Numbered from the stretch's first letter, positions 1 to 8,349 are shown. The stretch is 25,259 nucleotides of DNA from JANWHF01 sp036276235 (GCA_036276235.1 DATBDZ010000209.1:1-25259), one strand, 5' to 3'. Notes: generated by a model not told the origin, from the sequence alone. Translations and numbers: made by a program.

Positions 1-327
1 GATGCGCATCGGCCGGTCCGTCGTGGGTAAAGTTGCTGCGATGAGTCGTGCCGCATCCATTCGACGGCGGCGACCATAGCAAGACTAAGCGCGGGGCGCA
101 AATTTGGGGCGCGCCGTTTCTTCAAGAGTGCGGAAGAACCAGAAATCGGTGCGAAACATTGCAATGATCGCTAGCCACTTCTTCCGCGCAATGAAACATG
201 AAACAGGAGTACATGAAACCAAATGATTTAAAATTTGATTCACTTCGTTTCATCAGCGGACTTGCACGTGGGGTGTCCTCGTCGCAGCTTGTATCCTCGC
301 GGCGTTTCCCGGATGCTGAAGGGCACT
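1..327. other. Left-edge region with no convincing gene
   Basis: No convincing gene is seen here. On the minus strand an ATG at 60 reads 20 open codons off the left edge (MDAARLIAATL...). It could be the N-terminus of a neighbouring gene but is too short to judge. An inverted repeat GCGGAAGAA (130-138) / TTCTTCCGC (179-187) has a 40-nt loop. The heptamer ATGAAAC occurs three times (191, 198, 213), with AGGAG at 205-209 just before the third copy. The ORF that starts there turns into an arginine-rich out-of-frame shadow of the next gene, so I do not call it. Confidence 0.4.
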
Positions 328-663
328 ATGCCCGGCAAGATTACATACATCGGCATCAAGGGATCTGTGCTCGCACTCGACCGCGCGAGCGGCGCGATTG
401 TCTGGCAGACGACGCTCAAAGGCGTCGGTTTCGTCAATCTGGTGCTCGACGGCGGTGATCTCATAGCCACCACGCGCGGTGAGGCGTTCTGCCTTGACGT
501 GGCTACCGGGCAAGTCCGATGGAATAATCCCCTTACAGGGATGGGCTGGGGGATCGCGAGCATCGCAACGCCGCTGGGGAATCCGACCGCGGTTGCCGCG
601 GAAATGGTGAGGCGGGCACAGCAATCGGCCTCGGATGGCAGCACCGCTACTTCGACCATGTAA
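328..663 (+). CDS. Single-blade PQQ-like beta-propeller repeat protein
   Basis: The protein is 111 aa. It opens with ITYIGIKGSVLALDRASG and AIVWQTTL, followed by a second motif, FCLDVATGQVRW. These are the A-L-D-x-x-T/S-G-x-x-x-W signatures of PQQ-like (quinoprotein/WD-like) propeller blades. Only about two strand sets are present, far short of a six- to eight-blade propeller. Short proteins of this type are, as far as I recall, found in planctomycetes; their function is unknown to me. The tail (about residues 75-111) is Ala/Ser/Thr-rich and ends in TATSTM, probably disordered. I chose ATG 328 because GAAGGG lies 5 nt upstream and the blade begins at once; the in-frame ATG at 313 and earlier TTG/GTG codons add non-homologous residues. 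No signal peptide is visible, so it is probably cytoplasmic. The next gene starts 24 nt downstream. Confidence 0.7.
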   Translation: MPGKITYIGIKGSVLALDRASGAIVWQTTLKGVGFVNLVLDGGDLIATTRGEAFCLDVATGQVRWNNPLTGMGWGIASIATPLGNPTAVAAEMVRRAQQSASDGSTATSTM

Positions 664-687
664 TTTTTTCGTGCCCTCACTCTCACA

Positions 688-2268
688 ATGCCACAGGATT
701 TAGTTCAAATCGCGCTTGAGAATCATCGCGCCGGGCGCGTTGCGCTTGCTGAATCGGGATATCGCGCCGCGCTGGAAGCCGACCCGCGGAATGCCGACGC
801 GCTCCATTGGCTCGGCGTGCTCAACGTACAGGCGGGCACGCCGACGGCGGCGGTTCCTCTGCTCGAACGCGCTGTCGAGCAGCGGCCGAATGATCCGGCG
901 TTTGTCCATAATCTCGCGCAGGCGTATCTGCATACGCATCGCTTTGAAGAGGCGATTCGTGCATTCGAGCGCGCCTCGACGCTGGATTCAAATCAGCCGC
1001 ATACGCTCTTCGGATTGGCGATGGCGCACATGGCGCGCAAAGCGCCGGACGCCGCCGGCAAGGCAATCTTTTATCTCAAGCAGGCGGAGAATGCCGGTTT
1101 GACTTCGGCCGATCTGCACCTGAATCGCGGCATCGCGCTGTTGGTCACCGATCGTCTGGACGAGGCGATCGAATCGCTGAAAAAGACCATCGGAATGCGC
1201 GGCGACTGGGCGCTGGCGTATTACCATATGTCGGTGGCGTATCGAAAGAAGGGCGATCTGGCGCAGACGCGCAACTGGCTTGCCGCCACGTTACAGATTG
1301 AGCCGGAGCACGCCGCCGCCTGGCACGCGCTGGGCGTGCTGGAAGCGGAGGCGGGGCATTTTGACGAAGCCGAGGCGCTTTTCCGCGGCGCAATTGCCGT
1401 GCGGCCAAAATTCGCGTCGGCTTACACGGCGCTTGCCAGCCTCCTCGAACATCGCGGCAAAAAAGACGAAGCGCGCAAGATTCTCGAAGATTCACAGGTG
1501 GCGGCGAGCGCCAAGGACGCGACGAGCAATGCACGATCCTCCGCTGATGCCATTGCCGAGTACGATCGCAAGCTGACGCTTTCCCCCGAAAGCGCGCAAG
1601 GGCAATTTGCGCTGGCGGCGAAATTCAACTTTGCCGCCCCGACCACGTTGCCGCCGGATACGGTGATCGATTTGTTTGACCGATACGCGGATCGATTCGA
1701 CGAGCATCTGCGCGGGAAGCTGGAATATCGAGTCCCCGAGTTGATCGCGGAGGCGGCCGCGAAAGGTAAGCCAGACCGACCTTTGGACGTGCTCGATCTA
1801 GGCTGCGGCACCGGGCTTTGCGGAATGCTACTCAAGCCGATCGCCGGCGTGGTGTGGGGAATCGATCTGTCTCCACTCATGGTCGCCAAGTCGAAAGCGC
1901 GCGGCGTGTATGATCGTCTTGAGCAGGGCGATGTCGTCCAGGCCATGCAGTCGATGGACCAGCAATTTGATCTGGTCGTGGCCGGCGACGTGTTTATCTA
2001 CGTCGGCGACCTGACGCCGGTTTTCACGCAGATCGTCCGCCGCCTGCGGCCGGGCGGCAGGGTAATCGCCTCCATCGAAGCCGGCGGCGGCGATCGCTAT
2101 CAGATGGGCAAAAAATCCCTGCGCTACTCGCATTCGCGGCCGTATCTGCAGCGCATCGCGGCGATGTTTGGATTCGAGGAAGAGACCTGTGATCCAATCA
2201 CCGTCCGAATCGAATCGCGCAAGCCGGTGGCGGGGTATTTGTGGTCGGTGAAATTGCGCGCGAGATGA
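688..2268 (+). CDS. TPR-repeat class I SAM-dependent methyltransferase
   Basis: The protein is 526 aa with two parts. Residues about 5-290 form a TPR solenoid of roughly eight repeats (ADALHWLGVLNVQAG, PAFVHNLAQAYLH, AAAWHALGVLEAEAG). Residues about 320-526 form a Rossmann methyltransferase: motif I VLDLGCGTG at 368-376, an acidic post-I strand GIDLSPLMVAKSKARG, and a later FDLVVAGDVFIYVGDL, as in UbiG-like enzymes. The architecture matches the 'predicted methyltransferase with TPR repeat' family. The substrate is unknown; the TPRs probably bind a partner protein or peptide. No Shine-Dalgarno sequence is evident before the ATG. It heads a tightly packed run that includes another TPR enzyme (3172-5532), so a shared protein- or glycan-modification role is possible but is inference. 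Confidence 0.88.
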   Translation: MPQDLVQIALENHRAGRVALAESGYRAALEADPRNADALHWLGVLNVQAGTPTAAVPLLERAVEQRPNDPAFVHNLAQAYLHTHRFEEAIRAFERASTLDSNQPHTLFGLAMAHMARKAPDAAGKAIFYLKQAENAGLTSADLHLNRGIALLVTDRLDEAIESLKKTIGMRGDWALAYYHMSVAYRKKGDLAQTRNWLAATLQIEPEHAAAWHALGVLEAEAGHFDEAEALFRGAIAVRPKFASAYTALASLLEHRGKKDEARKILEDSQVAASAKDATSNARSSADAIAEYDRKLTLSPESAQGQFALAAKFNFAAPTTLPPDTVIDLFDRYADRFDEHLRGKLEYRVPELIAEAAAKGKPDRPLDVLDLGCGTGLCGMLLKPIAGVVWGIDLSPLMVAKSKARGVYDRLEQGDVVQAMQSMDQQFDLVVAGDVFIYVGDLTPVFTQIVRRLRPGGRVIASIEAGGGDRYQMGKKSLRYSHSRPYLQRIAAMFGFEEETCDPITVRIESRKPVAGYLWSVKLRAR

Positions 2269-2291
2269 GATGAATCAACGCCCAAAGCCGT

Positions 2292-2777
2292 ATGAGCCGA
2301 GCATCTACAATTTCGGTTCTCACTCTCAGCTCTTTGATCTGTGGCAGCACACTTTCGATATGGCACCGCAGTTACCAGGCGCGGGAGATCATAAGCTATG
2401 ATCGTGTCCTATCGACGGGGCGTGAAATTGATTGGTCGATTAAATCAATGGATGGCCTGCTCGTCATTGGACGATTATCCAGCTCAACTGCTATTCGGAA
2501 CCCCTCGGATCCAGCGTGGTCCTATTCGTTGTTTGCCGGCCGAATGCAGGCTGGTTGGCCCTATCCGAACGATGTCAATCAGTTGAGTGCTGGCCTCTTA
2601 ATTGAGCCGGCTAAACCTTACCATCGTTTCTCACTCATGATGGTCGCGCTCCCGTACAGTTGGCTGTGTCTCGGAGCGCAGGTCGGGCCCATAACGATCG
2701 CAATTCGATGGTGGCGAAAGGCAACGAGAAACAAACGTGGCTTCAGCGTTCTTCCGGAATCCAAGCACAGTTCTTGA
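2292..2777 (+). CDS. Hypothetical protein with two membrane segments
   Basis: The protein is 161 aa with no family I can name. A hydrophobic N-terminal segment (about 7-24, ISVLTLSSLICGSTLSIW) is followed by an extracytoplasmic-looking middle with Trp and Tyr. A second hydrophobic stretch (about 112-138) ends in a basic WWRK tail. The pattern W-x-R-S-Y after the first helix and P-Y-S-W-L in the second resembles small two-helix membrane proteins abundant in Planctomycetota; this is recollection, not a search. An ATG at 2270 directly after the preceding stop opens another frame that ends after 43 codons and has no hydrophobic segment, so I prefer ATG 2292. AT content is slightly higher than in the flanking genes. 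Confidence 0.6.
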   Translation: MSRASTISVLTLSSLICGSTLSIWHRSYQAREIISYDRVLSTGREIDWSIKSMDGLLVIGRLSSSTAIRNPSDPAWSYSLFAGRMQAGWPYPNDVNQLSAGLLIEPAKPYHRFSLMMVALPYSWLCLGAQVGPITIAIRWWRKATRNKRGFSVLPESKHSS

Positions 2778-2789
2778 TTGAATCTCTAA

Positions 2790-3191
2790 ATGCTCGCCTA
2801 CGCGCGAAATGTTGACTCGACCGAATCCAACTTATCGATCGTTCTACTCTGCGCTGGCCTGATCATCGCCGCGGCCGCGCTGGGTCTGATTCCGATTCTG
2901 TTGAGCCGCTCGCGGCGGCATGTGCAATCGGATGCGGTTCTGGGACTGGGAATTCTTTGGGCGCTGCTGGCGGCCGGGGTGACGGCTCACGCGTGCATGC
3001 AACAGATGAAATGGTCGGACGAGCGCTCGTTGCGGATCGAATCCGGGTATTATGATCCGCAGGATCAGAGCGATTCGCCGCGCTTGCCGTGGGAGATCTG
3101 GTCGGCGCTGGCGGTGGGATACGGCGGCCTGATTCTCTGGCCGCTGTACGGCCGGCGAAAGGATGTCACGGATGACAGCCACCACGGTTGA
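2790..3191 (+). CDS. Hypothetical three-helix membrane protein
   Basis: The protein is 133 aa with three predicted transmembrane segments: about residues 15-39 (LSIVLLCAGLIIAAAALGL), 48-67 (AVLGLGILWALLAAGV) and 103-121 (IWSALAVGYGGLILWPLY). Basic loops (SRSRRH, GRRK) suggest cytosolic sides. The second loop carries an acidic, proline-containing stretch (DPQDQSDSPRLPW). I do not recognise the family. It starts 12 nt after the preceding gene and its end overlaps the next gene's start by 20 nt, so it is probably co-transcribed and translationally coupled with the O-GlcNAc transferase gene. Confidence 0.6.
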   Translation: MLAYARNVDSTESNLSIVLLCAGLIIAAAALGLIPILLSRSRRHVQSDAVLGLGILWALLAAGVTAHACMQQMKWSDERSLRIESGYYDPQDQSDSPRLPWEIWSALAVGYGGLILWPLYGRRKDVTDDSHHG

Positions 3192-5532
3192 GCAGGAACT
3201 GAGCGATGCATTCGATCGCCACTCGGCGGGCTTCCTAAGTGAAGCCGAGCTGATGTACTGCGATGTGCTCAAGCGGCACCCTTCCCACTGTGTCGCGCTA
3301 CACCTTCTGGGCGTTCTGCACTTTCAGCGTAACAGTTGCAAACGGTCCGAGGAATTGATTCGCCGGGCGATCGCGCTGGAGGATCGTGCGGAGTTTCAGG
3401 CGAGCCTCGGCCAAGTGCTGGCTGCACGAAATCAAAGCGGCGCGGCGATCGAAGCGTTTCATCGCGCGATCGCGTTACGCCCGCATTATGTCAAAGCGCA
3501 TTTCGATCTGGCGAATCTCTATTACGCGATCGATGAGACAGATCGGGCGATCGAAGCATATCGCCGCGCGATTGCGCTGAAGCCAGATCACGCGCAGGCC
3601 CTGAATAACCTGGGCAATGCGCTGCAGCGAACGGGGCGCTTGGACGAAGCGATCAATGCGTTTGAATCAGCGTTGCGATTCGATCCGGACAACGCGCTCA
3701 CGCACTACAACCTCGGCGCCGCCTTGCAGGCTTTATCGCTCCTCGATCGCGCCGCGCCGGCTTATCAGCGAGCACTGGCACTTCAGCCAACGCTCGTCGA
3801 AGCCCACAACAATTTGGGCGTGATCCTGCAACGCGCCTGCGAATATCAAGCGGCGGCGGAGCATTTCCGCCAAGCCATCGCGATCGGTCCGGTAGTAGCG
3901 GCGCACTTCAATAACCTGGGTACCGCGCTTCATTCCGCCGGCCAATTCGAGCCGGCAGAAGCCGCTTATCGCGAGGCGTTGCGATTGGAACCGGATCAGG
4001 TGGAGGCGCTGAATAATCTCGGCACCACGCTGCACAAGCTGCGCCGGCCCGTCGAGGCGATTGGTGCGTATCGCAAGGCGATCGTGCTTCGCCCCGATTC
4101 CGGTTCGATCTTCAACAATCTCGCCAACGCCCTGAAGGAAACGGGCCGCATCGATGAGGCGCTGGCCTGTTATCAGCGCGCGATGGAGCTGAAGCCCGCC
4201 GAGGCGGATTATCATCACAATCTTGCCAATGCTCTAAAGGACGCGGGGGCTCTGGATGATGCGCTCAAATGCTTTAGGAGAGCCATCGAGCTTCAGCCGG
4301 AACATGCGGTCGCGCACAGCGGGTTACTCTACTGCCTGCATTTTCATCCCAATTCGACGCCGCGCTCGTTATATGAGGCACATGTGGAGTGGGATCGGCG
4401 GCATGCCGCGCCGCTGGCGAAGTTCGTTCGGCCGCACGAGCCGATTCGCATGGGAAATCATCACTTGCGCATCGGCTACGTCTCGCCCGATCTGCGCGAT
4501 CATGTGGTGGGGCGGTTCATGCTGCCGCTGCTGGCCAATCACAATCGCGAGCGATTTGAGATTTTCTGCTACGCCGACTTGCGCAAGCCTGATGCGATGT
4601 CGGCCCGCCTGCAATCGCACGCCGACACCTGGCGGCAGACGCTGGGCATGAGCCACGAGGCGCTCGCCGAGTTGATTCGTGCCGATCAGATCGACATCCT
4701 CGTAGACCTGACGATGCACATGGGCGGGAGCCGCCTGCTGACCTTCGCGCGCAAGCCCGCGCCGATTCAGGTGACGTATCTCGCCTACTGCGGCACAACG
4801 GGTCTTTCGATGATGGATTATCGTTTGACCGATCCGTATCTCGATCCGCCGGGCGCGGATGAATCGTGTTACAGCGAAAGGTCAATCCGTTTGCCGGCCA
4901 GCTTTTGGTGCTACCAGGCGCCCGATGATTCGCCGCCGGTCGGCCCGCTCCCTGCGCTCAAAAACGGCTACCTCACATTTGGTTGCCTGAACAACTATTG
5001 CAAGATTACAGAGCCGACGTGGGCTGCGTGGACGCGCCTGTTATGCGAGCTTCCCGATTCGCGGCTTGTGCTGCACAGCCATGAAGGCCATCACCGCAAT
5101 CTAGCCGCCGCGCGGCTGACAGATGCCGGCGTCGATCCCGCGCGGCTGTCGTTCATCGGATTTCTTCCGCTGAATCGTTATCTCAACCAGTACAACCAAA
5201 TCGACATTGCCCTGGACCCATTTCCCTACGCCGGCGGCACGACAACTTTTGATGCGCTATGGATGGGTGTGCCGGTAGTGAGTCTCGTCGGAGAAACGGC
5301 CGTCTCGCGCAGCGGATTGAGTATTCTGTCCAATGCCGATCTGGGTGAGCTGGCCGTGCGGTCGGTCGAGCAATATCACAATACAGCAATCCGCTTGGCG
5401 CGCGACATGGTGCGTGTTTCGCACTTACGCGCGGAGTTGCGAGATCGATTGAGCGCATCACCAGCAATGAACGCGCGGCAATTCGCGCGCGAGATCGAAA
5501 ACGCTTACAATGACATGGTGGGATGCAGATGA
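3172..5532 (+). CDS. TPR / SPINDLY-type O-GlcNAc transferase (GT41)
   Basis: The protein is 786 aa. The N-terminal half (to about residue 385) is a run of about eleven canonical TPRs (HNNLGVILQRA, FNNLGTALHSAG, LNNLGTTLHKL). The C-terminal half is the GT41 catalytic domain. It contains LRIGYVSPDLRDHVVGRF with the conserved His (about H444), FGCLNNYCKITEPTW with Lys about 611 (equivalent to human OGT K842), and a nucleotide-sugar pocket DPFPYAGGTTTFDALWMG followed by GETAVSRSG. The family transfers GlcNAc, fucose or other sugars from a nucleotide sugar to Ser/Thr; donor and targets are not predictable here. ATG 3172 has GAAAGG 9 nt upstream; for ATG 3163 the same motif abuts the start codon. 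The stop overlaps the next ATG (ATGA). Confidence 0.92.
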   Translation: MTATTVEQELSDAFDRHSAGFLSEAELMYCDVLKRHPSHCVALHLLGVLHFQRNSCKRSEELIRRAIALEDRAEFQASLGQVLAARNQSGAAIEAFHRAIALRPHYVKAHFDLANLYYAIDETDRAIEAYRRAIALKPDHAQALNNLGNALQRTGRLDEAINAFESALRFDPDNALTHYNLGAALQALSLLDRAAPAYQRALALQPTLVEAHNNLGVILQRACEYQAAAEHFRQAIAIGPVVAAHFNNLGTALHSAGQFEPAEAAYREALRLEPDQVEALNNLGTTLHKLRRPVEAIGAYRKAIVLRPDSGSIFNNLANALKETGRIDEALACYQRAMELKPAEADYHHNLANALKDAGALDDALKCFRRAIELQPEHAVAHSGLLYCLHFHPNSTPRSLYEAHVEWDRRHAAPLAKFVRPHEPIRMGNHHLRIGYVSPDLRDHVVGRFMLPLLANHNRERFEIFCYADLRKPDAMSARLQSHADTWRQTLGMSHEALAELIRADQIDILVDLTMHMGGSRLLTFARKPAPIQVTYLAYCGTTGLSMMDYRLTDPYLDPPGADESCYSERSIRLPASFWCYQAPDDSPPVGPLPALKNGYLTFGCLNNYCKITEPTWAAWTRLLCELPDSRLVLHSHEGHHRNLAAARLTDAGVDPARLSFIGFLPLNRYLNQYNQIDIALDPFPYAGGTTTFDALWMGVPVVSLVGETAVSRSGLSILSNADLGELAVRSVEQYHNTAIRLARDMVRVSHLRAELRDRLSASPAMNARQFAREIENAYNDMVGCR

Positions 5533-6026
5533 GCGATGAATCATGGAACTTCGCTGGAGAGCCCCAGGGAGACTTGGAGAGAATTACTGTCGGTCACGAA
5601 TTGCCGATCACGTCTATTGCCGCAAACCTCGACGTTGATCTGACGAAGATCCTTCGCGCAACGGTCTTCCATGCCACTTCGCTCACGCCCGCGCGCTGGC
5701 TCGTGACAATTATTCGAGGCGACCAATCTTTGGATATCGGCAAGGTGGCCGAGGCGGCACAAGCCATGTTTGGCATCAGCGCAATTCGACCTGCGGACCC
5801 TGGCGGCCGTTGGCCGCTCGGCTTCGTCGATCCGGACCTGGCGATGCGCACGCCCGACGCCGTCATGCTCGTAGATCCGGCGGCGGCACAAGGAAACATC
5901 GCGTGGATCGCAGGTGGAAATGAAGCGGGGATCTATGTCAAAAACTTCAACTGGTTCCGCGAATGCGGCGATCGGTTGGCTGATCCGGCGAAGGTGAATG
6001 TGGCGGATATCACCCCTGCGGCATAA
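5529..6026 (+). CDS. Free-standing ProRS INS / YbaK-like aminoacyl-tRNA editing domain
   Basis: The protein is 165 aa. It aligns by eye over its length with the insertion (INS) editing domain of bacterial prolyl-tRNA synthetase: LTKILRATVFHA matches the IEKTVKTLLVKA region, LVTIIRGDQSLDIGKV matches LVALLVRGDHELNEVK, and GGNEAGIYVKNFNW matches GANIDGKHYFGINW. It ends in an ADPAKVNVAD stretch like the INS ADIRNV. INS/YbaK/ProXp proteins hydrolyse mischarged tRNA (for example Ala-tRNAPro) in the cytoplasm. In this alignment the catalytic lysine (E. coli ProRS K279, YbaK K46) is Arg43, and the INS His369 position is Tyr, so activity is doubtful. No synthetase core is present. ATG 5529 overlaps the upstream stop (ATGA); its 3' end overlaps the convergent amidohydrolase by 17 bp. 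Confidence 0.8.
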   Translation: MSDESWNFAGEPQGDLERITVGHELPITSIAANLDVDLTKILRATVFHATSLTPARWLVTIIRGDQSLDIGKVAEAAQAMFGISAIRPADPGGRWPLGFVDPDLAMRTPDAVMLVDPAAAQGNIAWIAGGNEAGIYVKNFNWFRECGDRLADPAKVNVADITPAA

Positions 6027-7200
6027 AACCCTTCACCAATTCCGCAAACATCCGCATCCCCACCGCCAGCGCGGCATCCGTGAAATCATAGCGGTCGCTA
6101 TGCAGCGGCGGATAGGAGTTCTTGTCCGGCGGCTCGACGCCGACCAGGAAGAAGCAGCCGGGGATTTTTTCCAAATAGTACGCGAAATCTTCGCCGCCCA
6201 TGGACGGCTTGGCGACGGGGAGGAAGCGATCGGCGCCGAGCGTTTTGCGCGCGATGTCGGCAACATAATCTGACATCGCCGGATCGTTGACCGTTGGCGG
6301 GTAGCCTTCGATCCAGTCGAAGGAGAGCTCGCAATCGTTGGCGGCGGCGATGCCGGCGCAGCGGCGCTCGATGGCACGGCGGATCTGTTTTCTTGCCGCA
6401 TCGTTGAGCGTGCGGGCGGTGCCGGTGATCTTGGCCGTGTCGGGGATGATGTTGACGGCGGTGCCGGCGTTGAATGTGCCGACCGTTACCACCGCGCTAT
6501 CCGTCGGATCAAACTCGCGGCTGACAAACTGCTGCAAATTCAGCACCGCCTCGGCGGCGGTGACGATGGGATCCAACCCCAAATGCGGATAAGCCCCATG
6601 ACATCCGCGGCCGCGGAACGTGACGGCGAAGCAATCGGTGGCGGCGAGCAGCACGCCGGGCTTGGTCGCAACCGACCCGACCTTGATGCCGGGCCATCCA
6701 TGCAGGCCGAAGATCGCGTGGACTTTGGGCCCGAGCCGGCCGTCCAGCACGCCCGCCTCGACGAGGCGTTCTCCTCCGCCGCCGCCTTCTTCGGCGGGTT
6801 GCCAGATAAATTTCACGCAGACCGGCAACTCGCGCGCGATGGACTTCAGAAGCCCTGCGGTGCCGACCAGCGTCGCAGTATGCCCATCATGCCCGCAAGC
6901 GTGCATGCGGCCTTCGTGCGTGCTCGCGTACGCCAAGCCGGTTCGCTCGACGATCGGCAGCGCATCGATATCCGCGCGCAGCGCGATGCACGGCTTGTTC
7001 GTGTCGCCGATCCACGCGATAGTTGCGGTCGGGGCATCGGGGACGCCATCAATGTGTGCGATTCCCAGTGAATCCAGCTCCGCGCGAATCGCGGCGGCGG
7101 TCTTGAACTCCTCGTAACCCAACTCCGGAATACGATGAAGCTTGTGCCGAAAATCGGCGACGCGCCCGATCAGCTTTTCAATCAGAGGTTCAACGGTCAT
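6010..7200 (-). CDS. M20-family amidohydrolase (IAA-amino acid/hippurate hydrolase type)
   Basis: The protein is 396 aa, a usual length for this family. It is a two-domain M20D metallopeptidase that hydrolyses N-acyl or N-carbamoyl amino acids. Metal-site motifs are visible: HACGHDGH (C102, H104), WQPAEEGG (E137/E138), GLHGWPG (H167) and, near the C-terminus, MGGEDFAYYL with a late His in PPLHSDRYDF. The dimerisation/lid domain lies between about residues 180 and 290. No signal peptide is seen, so it is cytoplasmic. Substrate cannot be read from the sequence; members include hippurate hydrolase, N-acetyldiaminopimelate deacetylase and auxin-conjugate hydrolase. The ATG has no clear Shine-Dalgarno. 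It is convergent with the INS-like gene and divergent from queE. Confidence 0.92.
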   Translation of the reverse strand: MTVEPLIEKLIGRVADFRHKLHRIPELGYEEFKTAAAIRAELDSLGIAHIDGVPDAPTATIAWIGDTNKPCIALRADIDALPIVERTGLAYASTHEGRMHACGHDGHTATLVGTAGLLKSIARELPVCVKFIWQPAEEGGGGGERLVEAGVLDGRLGPKVHAIFGLHGWPGIKVGSVATKPGVLLAATDCFAVTFRGRGCHGAYPHLGLDPIVTAAEAVLNLQQFVSREFDPTDSAVVTVGTFNAGTAVNIIPDTAKITGTARTLNDAARKQIRRAIERRCAGIAAANDCELSFDWIEGYPPTVNDPAMSDYVADIARKTLGADRFLPVAKPSMGGEDFAYYLEKIPGCFFLVGVEPPDKNSYPPLHSDRYDFTDAALAVGMRMFAELVKGFMPQG

Positions 7201-7293
7201 AAATGTTGAGGCTATTCCGCCAAGAGCGCAGCGGCAAGCGCACTGTAGGCTCGATTGGTAAAATGAATGCGCGAAAGCTTCGGCAACGCGTCT

Positions 7294-7407
7294 TGTCCCC
7301 TCCTCCGGTACTCCGGGGGAGGGTTAGGGTGGGGGCGGTTTGCGAAGCGCGCCGCTGTTACACAACCCCCCTCCCCAACCCTCCCCCGGAGTACCGACGG
7401 AGGGAGA
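7294..7407. repeat. Palindromic intergenic repeat IR1 (GTACTC core)
   Basis: Left arm at about 7294-7336 and right arm at about 7366-7407 form an imperfect inverted repeat whose core, GGTACTCCGGGGGAGGGTT, is perfectly matched. The loop is about 29 nt. GTACTC is at 7308-7313 and GAGTAC at 7389-7394. It is related in sequence to the palindrome at 11201-11327. It lies between the divergent amidohydrolase and queE genes. There is no T-tract, so it is not a standard intrinsic terminator. Confidence 0.9.
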
Positions 7408-7437
7408 AAAGAAGTCGTACAAAGAATCGCGCACACG

Positions 7438-7443
7438 TATAAG
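7438..7443 (+). promoter_or_regulatory. Candidate -10 box for a leaderless queE transcript
   Basis: TATAAG (5/6 to TATAAT) ends 8 nt before the GTG start of queE. No Shine-Dalgarno precedes that start and no good -35 box lies 17 nt upstream. This spacing would put transcription start at or next to the start codon. Inferred from sequence only. Confidence 0.3.
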
Positions 7444-7451
7444 ATTACGCC

Positions 7452-8141
7452 GTGAAGATCGCCGAAATCTTTCATTCCATTCAAGGCGAAGGCAAGCTGA
7501 GCGGCGTCCCTTCGGTCTTCGTGCGCGCCAGCGGGTGCAATCTTCGCTGCACGTGGTGCGATACGCCTTATGCAAGCTGGGAGCCGGAGGGGGAGGCTCT
7601 TAGCGTCGATCAGATCATCGCCCGCGTCAGCGAGTATCCGTCAAAGCACATCGTCCTCACAGGTGGCGAGCCGATGATCATGCCGGAGATTGTGTCGCTC
7701 TGCGATCAACTTAAAGCGCGTGAGTATCACATCACGATGGAAACGGCGGGCACGGTTTATCAGCCGGTGAAAATCGATCTTGCATCGGTTTCGCCCAAGC
7801 TGGCGAATTCAACACCGGTCGAGAGAGAAGGCGGAAGATTTGCAGCGGCGCACGAGAAGAATCGATTGAATGTTCCCGTGATCCAGCAGTTCATTGATCA
7901 TTCGCCCGACTTTCAACTGAAATTTGTCGTCGCGAATGACAACGACCTAAACGAAATCGATGCTCTTCTGGCGTGCCTGAAGCGCTGGGCGCCGGGGGAC
8001 ATTCTGCTGATGCCCGAAGGAACCGATTCGCAGACGCTTGGCTCGCGCGCCGGGTGGATCACCGAAATCTGCAAGCAGCGCGGCTTCCGATACTGCCCGC
8101 GACTGCACATTGCTTTGTTCGGAAATCAACGCGGCACATAA
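7452..8141 (+). CDS. queE: 7-carboxy-7-deazaguanine synthase QueE
   Basis: The protein is 229 aa, close to the usual length. It is a radical SAM enzyme that converts 6-carboxy-5,6,7,8-tetrahydropterin to 7-carboxy-7-deazaguanine, the ring-contraction step on the way to preQ0 and queuosine. The N-terminus EIFHSIQGEG and the 4Fe-4S motif CNLRCTWC (C29, C33, C36; CX3CX2C) followed by DTPYASW are diagnostic. VLTGGEPM is the SAM-binding GGEP motif. The C-terminal RYCPRLHIALFGNQRGT is typical of QueE. The start is GTG 7452; no Shine-Dalgarno is seen, and a TATAAG box lies just upstream. No other queuosine genes (queC, queD, queF) are in the window. Confidence 0.95.
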   Translation: MKIAEIFHSIQGEGKLSGVPSVFVRASGCNLRCTWCDTPYASWEPEGEALSVDQIIARVSEYPSKHIVLTGGEPMIMPEIVSLCDQLKAREYHITMETAGTVYQPVKIDLASVSPKLANSTPVEREGGRFAAAHEKNRLNVPVIQQFIDHSPDFQLKFVVANDNDLNEIDALLACLKRWAPGDILLMPEGTDSQTLGSRAGWITEICKQRGFRYCPRLHIALFGNQRGT

Positions 8142-8349
8142 TTATCAGCCGTAAATCGACCGCTGTTTGGCGGCATCTTCCTCACTCGCAGCACGCACGC
8201 TGTTCACGACAAACCTGATGCAGGTTCGCATTGCCTGAGCATGGAAGGACGAACTCCGTTTGAAACACAATCGCAATGATTAAGCGACACATTCGCCCTG
8301 TCGAATTGTCTCGTAGCCCGCCTTGCGCGCGGGCAGGAGCCTTTGGCAG

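Noticed and set aside
1..60. Minus-strand partial gene at the left edge
   Set aside because: Twenty open codons with no ribosome-binding site and no motif; not enough to annotate as a gene.
198..458. 86-codon frame starting near ATGAAAC repeats with AGGAG before ATG 213
   Set aside because: After about 17 residues it becomes an Arg-rich out-of-frame reading of the PQQ-like gene. A frameshifted longer N-terminus cannot be excluded, but similar short proteins start at MPGKITYIG-like sites.
7203..7603. Several short open frames around 7203-7603 with Pro/Arg-rich translations
   Set aside because: They arise from the IR1 palindrome (PHPNPPP-type peptides) or from queE in the wrong frame.
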